NCBI GenBank assembly: GCA_017165825.1
Contig: CM029370.1
Coordinates: 14,884,733 to 14,948,732, forward strand
Length of the DNA: 64,000 bases
From: Hepsetus odoe
Lineage: Eukaryota > Chordata > Actinopteri > Characiformes > Hepsetidae
Reading direction: 5' to 3'
Positions 34,355 through 46,696 of this stretch are shown here, piece after piece. The first letter of the stretch is position 1. The number at the start of each line of letters is the position of its first letter. The notes beneath the pieces were generated by a model. The model was given only the letters and a program-made list of their open reading frames with translations. It ran no database searches and had not been told where the DNA came from. A program made the position numbers and the translations under genes.

Positions 34355-36048
34355 AGAAATCACCAAAACATCTGCCAGTGCATGCTGAGGTGTCTTGATT
34401 AGTACTGGGCAGCCCCTGAGACTTCACACCCATCAGACAGACCCAGAGGTCGGTGTAGCTTTCAAGGACTCGAGTGAAATGACTGAAACCCTGATTCATT
34501 TATTAGGGCAAAGGCAGTCTTATCATATTGTCTTCTTACTCTCTTCCCTCACTGATGTACATAGTGCTGCCTCAGTCACATCTGCCAGGGGATGAACAGC
34601 TTCCAGTCTTTTCCCTATTGCTTTGATGCAGCAGGATCATATGACATGGAGTCTTAGAGAGAGTTTCACTTTTTTATGTTGTTATATTCTGCTAGGGTTA
34701 ACACAATGGCACCTTCACCTTTCCACAGCAGAATTAGCCTGGTCCTTCCATGGTACAGCTCTTTGCTCCACAAAGGTACTGGAGAACAAAGTTTTTTTTT
34801 GTGTGTGTAAAATATGAAGTCTCTTTTATGGATCCTATGTTTCCTTTCTTGATTAATCAATACTTTATGTGTAATGGTGGTCAGAGGTGCATATTTAAAG
34901 ATGATCGATGGAGTTACAAGTATGTTCTTCACCAGCACTGTCTCTTTTTCCAGCAGGAAGTGTCCTTTTTACTTCAGATTGGACATTTGATTTGCCTGTT
35001 TGAAAATACAAATTTGCGCAGTGTTTGGTATAATGGCTTAAGGCAGCTTCAGGACATAGTCTCAGTATTATTCAGTTTCATGTATTTGACTGTTATCAGT
35101 GCAGGTATATTGTAGTTCTCGGGTAATATTCAAATAGCAAGGTGAAGTAGATGTTATTTTCCTCTTAGGCCTATCTCCAGTTTCAGTGTAATGAATGGCC
35201 TTACAGGGACACAATAGCTATATTAACCAAATATTCAAGGCATGTTTTGCTTAGAAAATTCCTTAATTAATCAATAGTCATTAGTTTATTCATTAGCTGC
35301 TCTTTTTCTGTGGTTCCTTCAGTTATAGCTTAGTGGCAACATTTTATTTTTATTTTAAGTTTGGACTTGTTTACTTTCTGAATTCTTCATGTTGAGTAAC
35401 ATTCCAGCTTTAAGTTCAGTATTATGAATGGTTTATTTGAAGGATATTTGAACATCAAATTGGCACTGTTTTTTAGGCTGCCAAAACCTGTGATAGTAGC
35501 TGGAGGAATCATCAGACTAGTTCCAAGTAGGCCTGTGTTTAAAAGATTAATTCTACTTGAGACATATCTGGTTTTCATCTACAAACCTTAATAGACAAGT
35601 GGCTGAATGCTCAAAAACCTACTTTTTCCCCTGTATTACACTCATACAAAATTGTACATATTTAGGTATCAATTATCTAACAGCAGAGATTCAGGATGGT
35701 TCCAAAAAGATTGAGCAAAACAGTTTTGTTCATTTGTACAATTATATTTCTTGCAGTTTGTTGCTTTTTGGTTAAGTAATGTAATTTATGCTTACTGTTT
35801 ATGTATTGTATGTACTCAAAACACTCAGTCTTCATAGACATGAACAAGGGTCTTTAGAAGCATCACTCAAGATTTTGTTGGAATAGGACATGTTTTTAGA
35901 GATGGTATACCTGATGTGTACACCACAGTAAACCTGACGTGTATACTATAAGCGTTTTTGACAAGAGATCATTTTCTTCAAAGTTCTCAGCACTCAACTT
36001 TCAGACCTTTTAACCTTTTTCATACAACAACTTTTGTGCCTCACAGTT

Positions 36049-36054
36049 AATAAA
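36049..36054 (+). terminator. Polyadenylation signal AATAAA (candidate 1)
   Basis: Canonical hexamer in a T-rich setting about 1.7 kb after the stop codon. Confidence 0.4.
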
Positions 36055-36481
36055 ATTAGTGTAGAACTCTGCTCTTTTGCCAATGAGAATCAAGCTGTTG
36101 AAGAAGGAGCCAATAGAAAGCTATTGCTGCTTTAGAATCGGGTGCCAATGGAGTGTGTGCTCTCCTTTGGAACATCCACTGGGAAGTGTAGCAGTGGATC
36201 TAACAGTGGACGAGTAGATGTTCTGAGGGAGAGCCCATAGGGGGATTTCTTGGTGAAGGTGTAACTAATGGGATTCTCATTCCTTGTTGACCTTCCAAAG
36301 GACAAAGGGCAGCCTTGTGTTAAGACTTGGGGTTCAGCCAAATCTTATTCAAATATTACAGCTTTTTTTTAACCTGATCTCTATCAGCTACAAAAGAATT
36401 ACCAAAGAAACTCATGCACTCCAGTGCTTATAACAGAAGCCAATAGGCAGGTCTTTAAGCAAATGCTGTTTAGTTTTTGAT

Positions 36482-36487
36482 AATAAA
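36482..36487 (+). terminator. Polyadenylation signal AATAAA (candidate 2)
   Basis: Canonical hexamer about 2.1 kb after the stop codon, similar to the usual length of the mammalian KIT UTR. Confidence 0.35.
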
Positions 36488-36867
36488 TATGTGGCTACAC
36501 ATTAAATTGTTGACATTGCTAATATGTCATCTGCTACAGATTTAGATAGATATTGGTTTAAAAAACTAAGTGTTCTTTTATGATGATGAGCTACAGGCTG
36601 AGCGGTTCAGACAATGGCAGGTACTCTGATTTGTTAGATCAGTAGTCAGGACACCCAGTCAGTAGCGAAATTCCCAGCTCCCTTGCTCTCTCTCTGTTCT
36701 TTGTGTCCAGCTGCTTCCTCCCACGGAAGCGTCGCTTCCAGGCGGCCTAGCTGGGGACATCCCAGCCTTCTCTCTCTCTCTCTCTCTCCCCCTCTCAACC
36801 CACTCTCTCTCACTTCCCATACTTAGACATTGTGTCAAGGGGGCATCTGGCTGAGGCTGCAGTCTAA

Positions 36868-36929
36868 GCTTGTGTGAGTGTGTGTGTGTATGTGTGTGTG
36901 TGTGTGTAAGTGTGTGTAAGTGTGTGTGG
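36868..36929. repeat. Imperfect (GT)n microsatellite in the KIT 3' region
   Basis: GT repeats with TATG and AAGT interruptions, preceded by a short CT run at 36771-36790. The minus-strand 142-codon frame through it is an artefact. Confidence 0.85.
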
Positions 36930-37658
36930 TCAGTGTAGCCTAAATGCAGGTCATTTTTGCTGGTAAGATACCTGAGCACTGATGGTTCCTCCAATAGAGC
37001 CGCTGTCTTTTTGACTGCTTTGTCAAACACACTGCACGCTGCAAACTGAAGTTCATTTAGCGGTGTGCGGACATGATAGCACTCCATCCTCTCTTACGCT
37101 TGCTCTGTGTAAATAAAATGTGTAAATGATAACAAATGTATTGTCATTTGTTTTTGTTTTTTTAGGGCAACATGGTACGCCCGCGCTTATTCTATAAACA
37201 TTAAGTGCGACTCTTTTTGTTGTGGAAGTTTTCATACTCTTTCACGTTCACTTTATCAATTGCATAGAACTTACTCTTCCAATTATTTGTCTTATCATGG
37301 TCCTTACATAACAGTTTAACTGCCTGTAGCCAGTATACAGCTGCAGTAATATCTGGTACAGCCGGTATATATTCTACATCTAATAACATGTAGGGCGATT
37401 ACATGTTAACTTTGGCATACGGTCATGTAGCTTGGTGATGAATCCGTACTCTCATGCATGGACTACATAGTAGGTTTGTTTATGGACTAATGGCCCTTGT
37501 CATTAGTGGAGTTTTTTTTTGTCCTTTGAAGAGAAGGTTTGTTCTGTGCATTTCATTATTTTATATTTATTTTATGGTTTTATTTTTCAACATTTGAAAA
37601 GTTTTATTGTGTAAAACCTGTAATGTGTGTCTATCATGTCTTGTTACTATACACTGTA

Positions 37659-37664
37659 AATAAA
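37659..37664 (+). terminator. Polyadenylation signal AATAAA (candidate 4, distal)
   Basis: Canonical hexamer after a T-rich stretch containing TTTTATT and TGTGTCT elements. It could end a long isoform; a further candidate lies at 37112. Confidence 0.35.
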
Positions 37665-37680
37665 CATCCAATACATAATC

Positions 37681-40493
37681 ATGGTTTGTAGCAATGTGTG
37701 GCCAAAGGCAGAAAAGGAAAAAAGGAAAAAAAGAAAAAACAAAAAGTAAAAAAATAAATTCACACAAAATCGAATCATATTTTCTATTAAAAACAAATAA
37801 TGTAAAATTTAAACAAATGCTAAACTTGAGCATGGCTTTTCAGTCTCTATCAATATGTTCTTGCATTCTGTTTATAACGTTATAAGAGTACAACTTATCC
37901 GATCCTTCAGTGACGTGTTGTTTTGAAGCCTCTTCCACAGGCCTGAACCTGTACGCTGTGTTCCGTACATTATCAAAACATTTGTATCTCAGATCTTATC
38001 CTCAATCCGCCTGATGCATTTTATCATGGATGGTTTTCTAGGCATATTGCTGGCCATCTGCAGCCCTGTGTTGAGCATTTGGATGCCTAGAGCAGTAGAG
38101 TCTGTGTGTAAATGCTGGGTTGTGGTGATCCTTATGCCCAGTGGTTTGTGCATTATGCAGCCATATTTCCCAAGTCAAGTGGGCACTGGATCAAAGCTAA
38201 GACTGGACATCTGCTCCTAACAAGAAACAGCAAAGATGATTCATGTTTGGGTCATCAACACACGAATGGTTCTTTCGAATGATAGGTGAACTCATGAAGG
38301 TTTATAACAAAGCAGTGGCATTAGTAAGGCTGACAAAGATAACTGGGTAAACTCAAGATCTGGTGTAGTCTGTTTAATCTTCACTCGTAAAATTGCCCCA
38401 TCACCAGATCAAATCCACTTTCCATTTTGTCCACTATAAAGCAAATTCATCATGTTAACAATATGAAATTTAAATGCCATCAAATTGCTCCAGGGAGACC
38501 ATCCCTGTAATCAGATCCTTCTACTGTAACACCATCTGGACTCACATCTCAATATTGTTTGCATTTGTTTGTATTCTTATGTCATTTTTTCAGTTGGTCA
38601 GGAGCAACTTCTTCAGAGCAAGCTCCATGTTCCCTGAGTTTGATGTATCAGGAGCCATCACATTATCTGATACTATATTCTAAAATGAAAGTATTACAGA
38701 GCATTCTTTGAAAGATGGTTTAGAAGAACTATAAGTTCCTTAAAGAAATATGTGTAAAAAGGCTGCAATGGGAAGGGCTAGTACAGGGATTTAGAGGAAC
38801 TATACTTTAGGTGGTTTCTTGAACCTGAAATGGAACACACACACTTCTTGTTTAGCAAAAATACTTCAGTATTTGATATTCAGTATCAAGCAGTGACTTA
38901 CATAGTAGTCCTGGGTACCCAGTGCTATATATATTGGATTGGAAGCCCTTGATCACAGAACTGATTGAGTAACCAAAATGTTTGACAGTTTCATTTTGAA
39001 GAGGGCTCGTAAAAACAGCAAGCTGTCATTAATGCATAATCATATTCCACCCGGAAAAAATGTACCAGTGCTTGATGAGCATCTGAATGGATTTTTTCCC
39101 TTGAGTTCACAGAGGCTTTTCAGTTGCACCAATGGCAGACCAACGTGGCACTGATCTTTTACAGTGAGTTTCCTTATTCTTGATAAATAACTGAACAAAG
39201 CTAACTGCTTACTAAGACTGCCAAGTTTTACAGGTTGACCAAAAATAAATAAATAAATGAATTAAATGATAAAAATGTACCAAAAAGATGCTCTTTCTTT
39301 CTTTCTTTCTTTCTTTCTTTCCATTTTACAGAGGCAAGTTCCCATTTTGCAAAGGCCGAATGCTTTGACTTAGGCCTAGAGCAGGCTCTCTGCTTCCTCT
39401 GCTTTTGTACACGGTGAGCGGACTTCTCTGGCAGTAGAAATGCTTGCTGAAAAGCCCCATCCCTGCTGCTCCATATCCGGCCCTTGTGAGTCTCCCAGCA
39501 CAGTTCTAGCTCATTGTTTGCTCATCCATCTGATAAGACAAGAAGGATTTCCCACTATTGAAACCCACCAAAAACACAGTGAGTAAGCAACACCTGAGGA
39601 TTCCGCTTAACTCAACGGCCAGCTGAAAGTCACCCGTACGTCATGTTTTGCTTGATAAGAAACACCTGCATAAATCCATAGTTCTTTTTTTAATCATTGC
39701 CCTTTCACTGGTTATTTTCTGCTGGAGGTTCCTTCTCACCAGGTGCCGGATGAACCTCTCAACACACAAGCAGAAAGAGAACTTGCTATCTTGTAAATTG
39801 AGTATGTTCACCTTCTACCTGCAAATACAGTTCTAATGCAAAAGGATAAAGACTTTATTTAGACTTTATCAGATTTATTATCACTGTTTGGCAGGTACCA
39901 GTGACCAGCTTCAACATTCAAAAGTGAAGCAAATAACATTGATTATCTCAGTACAGGCACTTGTCAAGGGGCAGGAAACATTAGATAACAAGTAAGCAGT
40001 TCTTGGAATGTGCTGGATAAAAATGGTCAAGTATTTGAGCATTTGAGTGGCTTTGACAAGGCCCATATTGTGATAACTAGACCAGTAGGCCAAAATAGTA
40101 GGTCTTGTGGGGTGCTTTTGGTATCCTGTGGTTAGTACCTACCAAAAGTGCTACAAGGAACAACAGTTAGTACAACAGAATCAGGGGTTCCTCAGGGCTC
40201 ATAGATGGCAGCATGTGAGTATTAGAACTGGAGCATAGTTTTCCTTTGCATCATGTGATCAGTGTATGACTCATTTAACAGCCATTTGACAACCATGCCA
40301 AACTTGACGGATGAGCTGACTGGAACTATGAGAGAGGATTATTGTAATGGCAGTTATTTATCAGTAATTCATTTGAAGGGTTCATTTTAAGCCTTTATGG
40401 GTAAGGGGCTGAGATAGTGGCACACATTTGTTTGCAGATTGTGAAGCATTTGGATTTTGAGCTAACTGGTGACTACTGTGAAAGGAAAATGAA
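37681..40493. other. Intergenic, about 2.8 kb, no supported gene
   Basis: It contains a (CTTT)n tract at 39290-39321 and a small V-SINE-like fragment (TTGCTCCAGGGAGACCATCC) near 38485. Open frames of 60-70 codons have no family likeness. Confidence 0.55.
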
Positions 40494-40732
40494 GTGAAAG
40501 TGACTGTTCCTGTCATTGTGAGTACATGGCACAACACACAGTGAACCACAACGAAATTAAACCTCTGCATTTAACCCACACGCACAAATGGGGGCAGCTA
40601 TTGAAAGCGCCCGGGGAGCAGTGATGGAGACGGTAGCTTGCTCAAGGGTACCTCAGGGCATACTACTAGGATTTGAACCCCTGCCTTCTGATCCTGAGGC
40701 CAACTCCCTAACCACTAGGCCACCGCTGTCCC
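40494..40732 (-). mobile_element. tRNA-derived SINE, type A
   Basis: Minus-strand copy with head GGGACAGCGGTGGCCTAGTGG, degraded B box GGGTTCAAATCC in that orientation, the CCCCGGGCGCTTTCAATAGC body and a GTCACTTTCAC tail. Confidence 0.83.
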
Positions 40733-41728
40733 TAACAGCACTAATGTAGCAAAGTGAAATGTGGGCCTGAGTTCACAGATCCACACTTCCACAGAGCCAA
40801 GCTTCACACAGTTTATGCACCCGTTCAGTCAACTGCTGTATTATTACTTCAAGTTATGAAAAAATATTGTGATGGAGAGGTGTTAGGGTCAGTTGATCTA
40901 TTTTCCTTCTTTTCTTTTTAGCTGTTTAATTTGATATTCTTCAGACAGTCCTGAAGTTCCTGACTGTGGGATAACTATTTGACTATTTTTATTAACTTGA
41001 TAGCCATTTTGAATGTAATTGCTTCAAGGTATTTGCAATTGCTGTAACTGATAATACTGATACACATACCATAATCATCATCATCATTATTATTATGGTT
41101 GTTGCTGTTATTATTACACCATTGTATAAGGGCTTCAAACCTTTAAAAATGTGCATTAAAAATGTACCCATTATCAACCAGTTGATGGGAAACTCAAGTC
41201 CAGATATGGCCCCACTTTAAAGTTTATATGCATTGTTTTTACTGGAGTCTTCTTTCTCATATTTTGCTGACATTTTTGAAGAACCTTTTATTGTGATTAG
41301 AATTAATGATTGATTAAATGAACACTGCTGTGTTTCATGGCATTGTATTTTGTAATCATTTTAGAACACAAAAAACCAGCAAAGGTGTCTGAAAACACAG
41401 TTTTACTGTTGTATAACCACTGCAAAACATAGACATGACTAGTTTACTGCTTTATAGAGTTTTTCCAAAGCTATTTGTTCGGTTTCCATTGACTTCACCC
41501 AGACACACACATAGACTCTCTCTCTCCACTTATGTTTGTCAGGAAGGGAAGGGAGTCAGACGATTTTGCACGCTACAATAGTTTTATTTGTGTAGCACGT
41601 GTTGCTTATTGCAGGCTGCAGGCTGGAAAAGGTGCAGAAGCACAAATGGATCCTGTGTATTCTCCAGCGAGTGACTCTGCACTGTTCAACTGCATGTGAT
41701 GCCCTCCAAAGCATGACCTTTTTAATGT

Positions 41729-41785
<57 letters not shown>

Positions 41786-42109
41786 GTGTGCGAGAGAGAG
41801 CGGTCTCCTTTAATGAGTGTGTTACCTTCCCGTGGTTTCTGTGGTTTTGCTGACAGTTTGGCCTCCGAGTTGTGTACAGAACAGAGTAAGGGAGACAAGG
41901 AGGGAGTTAGAAGGAGGGGAAAAGAGAACAGCAGTGAAGCAAGATGGAGTGATGAGATTAAGAAAACTGATGTGGAAGAGTGCTCACGGATTGAAAAGGG
42001 TTTCACAAGAACATTGCAAGCTATTCTACTTTACATAATATGTATTAACTGTGTGCGTGTAACAGTTTATGCTTACCTATTGATTTGTGTTCAGAGAGGT
42101 CATGACATT
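40733..42109. other. Intergenic with (GT)n, no supported gene
   Basis: A (GT)n tract lies at 41735-41783. The 163-codon + frame at 41786-42277 begins in low-complexity sequence and runs into a SINE, so I do not accept it as a gene. Confidence 0.6.
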
Positions 42110-42119
42110 ACTCTCAAAT

Positions 42120-42262
42120 CCCCAACAGGCCTCATGACTGGAGGTCCCAGACCAGTCGGCTGTTCTGGGGTGCCACTGAGCAAGGCCCCATCCTCGACAC
42201 TCCCTGGGCACCGGCTATGGCTGTCCCCTGTTGTTCTGTGCATTCATAATGACAAATATTTA
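42120..42262 (+). mobile_element. Divergent SINE fragment, type A, + orientation
   Basis: It reads GGGTGCCACTGAGCAAGGCC, then GGGCACCGGCTATGGCTGTC, and ends CATTCATAATGACAAAT. This is the body and tail of the type A family in a more diverged form, lacking the head. Confidence 0.6.
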
Positions 42263-42969
42263 CCTTTACTTCAATAGTTTCCATCTCAGATGCTCTGTCC
42301 ATATGTAATTACAACATCTGATATCTGTAGAGAGCCAAGCAAGGACAATTCTACTGGGATTTTGTCAGTTGCCTTCCAATTGGTCAACCACACATCTGTG
42401 TGCAAATACTTTCATGTTGCTAGTGTTATCAGTCCGAATGGAAGACATTCTAAATCAGTTGCCTGCTCTGACCTATGACAGTGTAAGCCTCTTGGTGATG
42501 TAGATATAGTCTGAAATATAGTCTATATGTACATCTAGCTATAGTTAAAAAGCTCTTTTTTTAAGTTATATTTTTTTTTATTATTATTTAATTATTTTTT
42601 TCACTGAGCAGCACTCTCCTTTAAAAATAGGGGTTTCTGGGCTTGAGTTAAACTAAATACCAGATTATCACCAATCTGGCTATGAACTCTAGAGAAGGGA
42701 ACAGAAAGTATCTTTTGCTAACTGTACTTACATTCTCATTGAGAGTCTGGCAGTGGTAATAAACAAAAAATGACAGAAACCACAATGCCTGAGTTATGCT
42801 AATATGGTCAAATAAAACAGCAAGAATCCAGAGTAAGGACCGGACCTGACCCCAAAAATAGGTGTCATTTTTAGAAATAGTTAGGAATTTCCCACTAAGT
42901 ATTTACAATATACAATACAGTTATAATGTGAACTGTAAAACTTATTTGTGTATTAAGGTTACCATTTCA

Positions 42970-43090
42970 CCCTGCGATGGGCTGGCGACCTGTCCAGGGT
43001 GCGTCCCCCGTCCTCGCCCTGTGTGTGCTGGGTTGGACACCAGCACTCCCCCACGACCCCGTTTGGGACAAGCGGCGGAAAATGGATGGA
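42970..43090 (+). mobile_element. SINE type B, 3' fragment
   Basis: It starts at CCTGCGATGGGCTGGCGACC and ends at GGGACAAGCGGCGGAAAATGG. It lacks the tRNA-like head. Confidence 0.8.
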
Positions 43091-43997
43091 AATGGGTTAC
43101 CATTTCAACATAGATGAAATTTAAACCTCAACACTCTTGACCCCACATACAAGTCTTTCCACAACTCAGCTCTAATCTCTGTATAGTTTAATACATTTTT
43201 GGTTTTTTTTGACAATCAAAAACACTTTCAGTTAAAGCAAATGTGATGATCAAGGACACTTTAATTAAAGCAGTCATTCCAGCTGATGGACCACAGCTCT
43301 AAACGACAAATTAATGAAGGCCTTGCTAATAAGTTACTGAGTTGAATCAGTCATGTTTAATAAAGCAGAACTCTACAAGTCTGCAGAGCTGCATCCCACA
43401 GAAATTCACACAAGTGTGAATTATGTCCTTTAAACCCAAGACTAATCCAATATCTGGGAGGCATACTTGGAGACACTCATATAGCATAATATTTATGGTG
43501 CGGTCATGGGGATAGCTTTGATTTTTTGCAGCAAACTGTATAAAGTCATACTACAGCATGAGTGCAAGCCAGTCTGACTGGTGTCTGCAGCAGAGCCGAA
43601 CCAGCCTGCGGTGAAGCGGTTGGTCACCATGTGATGTTGAGTTATTAGGGGCCACTGTTGTCCTCCAGTGCCACAGGCTGTTTTTTAAGAACTTGTGTGT
43701 TTGGGGTGGGTGTTGTGTGCTGTTAGTGTCAGCATAAGCGGGTGGTTTTGTGTGAGAAAGAGTGAGAGTGAGATTATGTTTGTGTGTCTCTAAATGTGTA
43801 TGTTTTTGTGTAAAGTATAGGAGAGGGCCTGTTAGGGGTACTACCACTTCCTGCCTTCTCCCAGCTGCTGAGGAAGTATGTGAGAGTGTGTCCAGGGTTC
43901 CGGTGTTTGAGTGTGTGTCAGTGGTGTGTGGATGGTTAAGAGGAGCGAGTGTCACCAGGGCACCAAGAGGTCAACCTAGGATGGCAGCACAGATGTA

Positions 43998-44096
<99 letters not shown>

Positions 44097-44757
44097 CTCT
44101 GTCTTTGTCTTGGTAATACTAATATGTGTGAAACCACAGAGGAGAGGTATAGAGGATAGAGGGATGAGAGGGAAGAGTGGGGAAACAAGTGCTCCGTTTA
44201 TCTAAGACACACTGCACTTCCTCAAGAGTTTTGCAAGAACAGAAACATGGACACAAACGCACGTCCACATGCCCAAACACAGGCACACACACTGAACAAA
44301 ACACATTTTAGGCTGCGTGTGCTGCCACACCACTGGATGAGGTGAACGGCTTTGACTTGCAAAGAATGCCCCTACAATGTTTCTGCAGTTTTACTTTACA
44401 TACTAATGATCATCCTGAACCTGCTCTGTTCTTTAGCTGAGTGCTCCAAAATACAGCTGCAATTGCTCTTGAATCTCTGAAGCTTTCCCTAAAACAGTAG
44501 AGCATTAACATTATTACATTTTTGCTACAAAACAGAAGCTACATACACTAATATTAAAGTAAAAATGTACACTGATCCAAATGCAAGCTATAATACCCAC
44601 AAACACACACATGCCCACAAAATGGCACTGCTCCTAGTGTTTCCAGTGCAAATTTTAAAGCTTCTATCATGTCAGCGTTCTGCATGCAAGAAAAAAAGTG
44701 TGCTCACTATATTTTAAATATTCGTTTCTGGTTTTTATATTTCCATACAGTACTGTG
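43091..44757. other. Intergenic with (CA)n, no supported gene
   Basis: A (CA)n tract of about 95 bp with two GCACAC interruptions lies at 43999-44094. Frames of 134 and 147 codons overlap it on both strands; their composition (Thr-His, Cys-Val) shows they are repeat artefacts. Confidence 0.6.
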
Positions 44758-45298
44758 CAAATGTTTTAGGCAGGTGTGAAAAAATGCTGTAAACAAAGAA
44801 TGCTTTCAAAAATGGAAGTGTTAATAATTCATTTTCATCAGTCGATAAAATGCAGTGAATGAACAAAAGAGAAATCTAAATCAAATCAATATTTGGTGTG
44901 ACCACCCTTTGCCTTCAAAACAGCATCAGTTCTTCTAGGTACACTTGCACACAGTTTTTGAAGGAGCTCGGCTGGTAGGTTGTTCCAAACATGACTGTGT
45001 TTCAACCTCCGTGTGACATTGATGATCATCAGCACCTGTTTGGTAAAACTGGTTGATCAGACACCGACTATAATCCTACAGAATCCCTGACTTTGTGCAA
45101 GTGTACCTAGAAGAACTGATGCTGGTTTGAAGGCAAAAGGTAGTAACACCAAATACTGATTAGATTTAGATTTTTCTTTTGTTCACTCACTTTGCATTTT
45201 GTAAATTGATAAAAATAAACAATCATTATTTATATTTCTGAAAGCATTCTTTGTTTACTGCTTTTTTCCAAACCTGCCTAAAACTTTTGCACAGTACT
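44758..45298. mobile_element. Tc1/mariner deletion derivative, second copy
   Basis: It has the same inverted repeats as 11624-12174 (CAGTACTGTGCAAATGTTTT, complement at the right end) and adjoins TA on the left. The interior differs: it keeps part of the C-terminal transposase region (KAFL/VPRR block) but carries about 120 bp around 44995-45110 not found in the first copy. The right end is slightly decayed (CAGTACTA). Confidence 0.85.
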
Positions 45299-45689
45299 AT
45301 ATATATAGTTTTTTATATTTTTATAAAATATTCGCTTATAAAAGAATTAACTGACAAACAACCTGGTTTCTGGCCAGTGTTAAACATGTTGGAGAAGAGG
45401 TTCTGTTAACTGTTGTCAGTTCGCCGTTTTGTATACTCCTGACCTAATAGCATATTAGTTTCATTCATTACAGGTTGGCACAACTAATTATAACAGGGTT
45501 TAATCATTTGAATATTTGAGAATTTTTTCATTTGGTATTTGTTTCACCTCTGCTTGTCTCAGTCCCCTTAGGATCCCAAACATTTATACAATACTTCTGA
45601 CACCATTCTAGAATAAAAGGCTGATCAGGACTAGAAATAAAGCTGTTTAATAATAATAATCCTTTATTTATAATCCCACAAATGGGAAA

Positions 45690-45870
45690 TTCACCCTCTG
45701 CATTTCACCCATACACACATGTGCAGCAGTGGGCAGCTATTGAAAGCGCCCGGGGAGCAGTGACGGTACCTTGCTCAAGGGTACCTCAGGGCAACCCACT
45801 GTGGTGGGAATCGAACCCACAATCTTCCGAAGCAGGGCCAACTCCCTAACCACTAGGCCACCGCTGCCCA
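45690..45870 (-). mobile_element. SINE type A, 3' truncated
   Basis: On the minus strand: TGGGCAGCGGTGGCCTAGTGG head, TGTGGGTTCGATTCCC B box, then the CCCCGGGCGCTTTCAATAGC body. The usual tail is replaced by CACAAATGGGAAATTCACCC and (AAT)n. Confidence 0.8.
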
Positions 45871-46457
45871 TTATCATAAAAGCAGAAAACAACATTCATA
45901 CAAACGACATTAGAAAAAGTCATACCTGGTTAAAATTAGGTAAATGCAATGAATGCAACCACACACACCCCTACAATGTCTCACCTTTAAACAACTAGAA
46001 ATCTCCAACAACTCTCTCACAGCCTGAGGTTTGGAAAAGTTGCCATAAAATGTTACATCCAAACCTTAAAATAGAAATAAATGACCTTCACAACTTTTTG
46101 CAAAATTTGAAGCTAGTTCTATACATCACCACTCGTTCCATGTTGATGTTCGTCACTGAAATATGAAGCCATTTTGCCCTGAGGATATGCAGCACATTTG
46201 AAGCCCTACTTGGTTATTCATGCATAGACCTTGACTTTGACATTTTGCCTTCTCTGTCTCTGCATGGCTGGTGCTCAAGCCCAGTTCTGCTTCTCTTAGC
46301 ATGGGCCATTCACTCACCATCTGTAGAGGTATGAAGGCCCATATGGGACAAATAGTATGCAAGGAATAACTACTTTGTTGCATATATTATGTCCATGACA
46401 CTCAGATTCCACATGTTAACTCATCCTTCCATAATTGTGTCTTTAATGTTTACAGCA

Positions 46458-46696
46458 GGGGCAGCGGTGGCCTAGTGTTTAGGGTGTTGGCCACATGATT
46501 GGCGGATCGGGGGTTTGAACCCCTTCCCAGTGGGTTGCCCTGAGGTACCATTGAGCAAGGTGCCGTCCCCGTCCCCGTCCTGCTCCTCCCTGCAATGGGC
46601 TGGCGATCTGTCCAGGGTGCGTCCCCCGTCCTCGCCCTGTGTGCGCTGGGTTGGACACCGGCACTCCCCCGCGACCCTGTTTGGGATGAGCGGCAG
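46458..46696 (+). mobile_element. SINE type B, nearly full length
   Basis: The head GGGGCAGCGGTGGCCTAGTG, GGGGGTTTGAACCCC (B box) and GTTGCCCTGAGGTACCATTG are followed by GGGCTGGCGATCTGTCCAGG and the tail TTTGGGATGAGCGGC. The first ~120 bp match the type A head; the rest does not. Confidence 0.85.

Larger units (their letters stand above)
34355..37680 (+). other. KIT 3' UTR (extent uncertain)
   Basis: This AT-rich, non-coding stretch follows the stop codon and holds no defensible ORF. AATAAA signals lie at 36049, 36482, 37112 and 37659. The first would give a 1.7 kb UTR and the last about 3.3 kb. Mammalian KIT also has a long UTR of about 2 kb. A (CT)n/(GT)n region lies at 36.77-36.93 kb. 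Transcript ends cannot be fixed without RNA data. Confidence 0.5.

Noticed and set aside
41786..42277. 163-codon open frame, the longest in the window
   Set aside because: It begins in the flank of a GT repeat and ends inside a SINE; no domain, no splice context and no conserved motif.
43551..44205. Overlapping 134- and 147-codon frames on both strands
   Set aside because: They extend into or sit beside a long CA tract, and their composition is that of the repeat.
46458..46530. tRNA-like A and B boxes at SINE heads as real tRNA genes
   Set aside because: No cloverleaf with an acceptor stem or proper anticodon loop, and the same head recurs with attached SINE tails.
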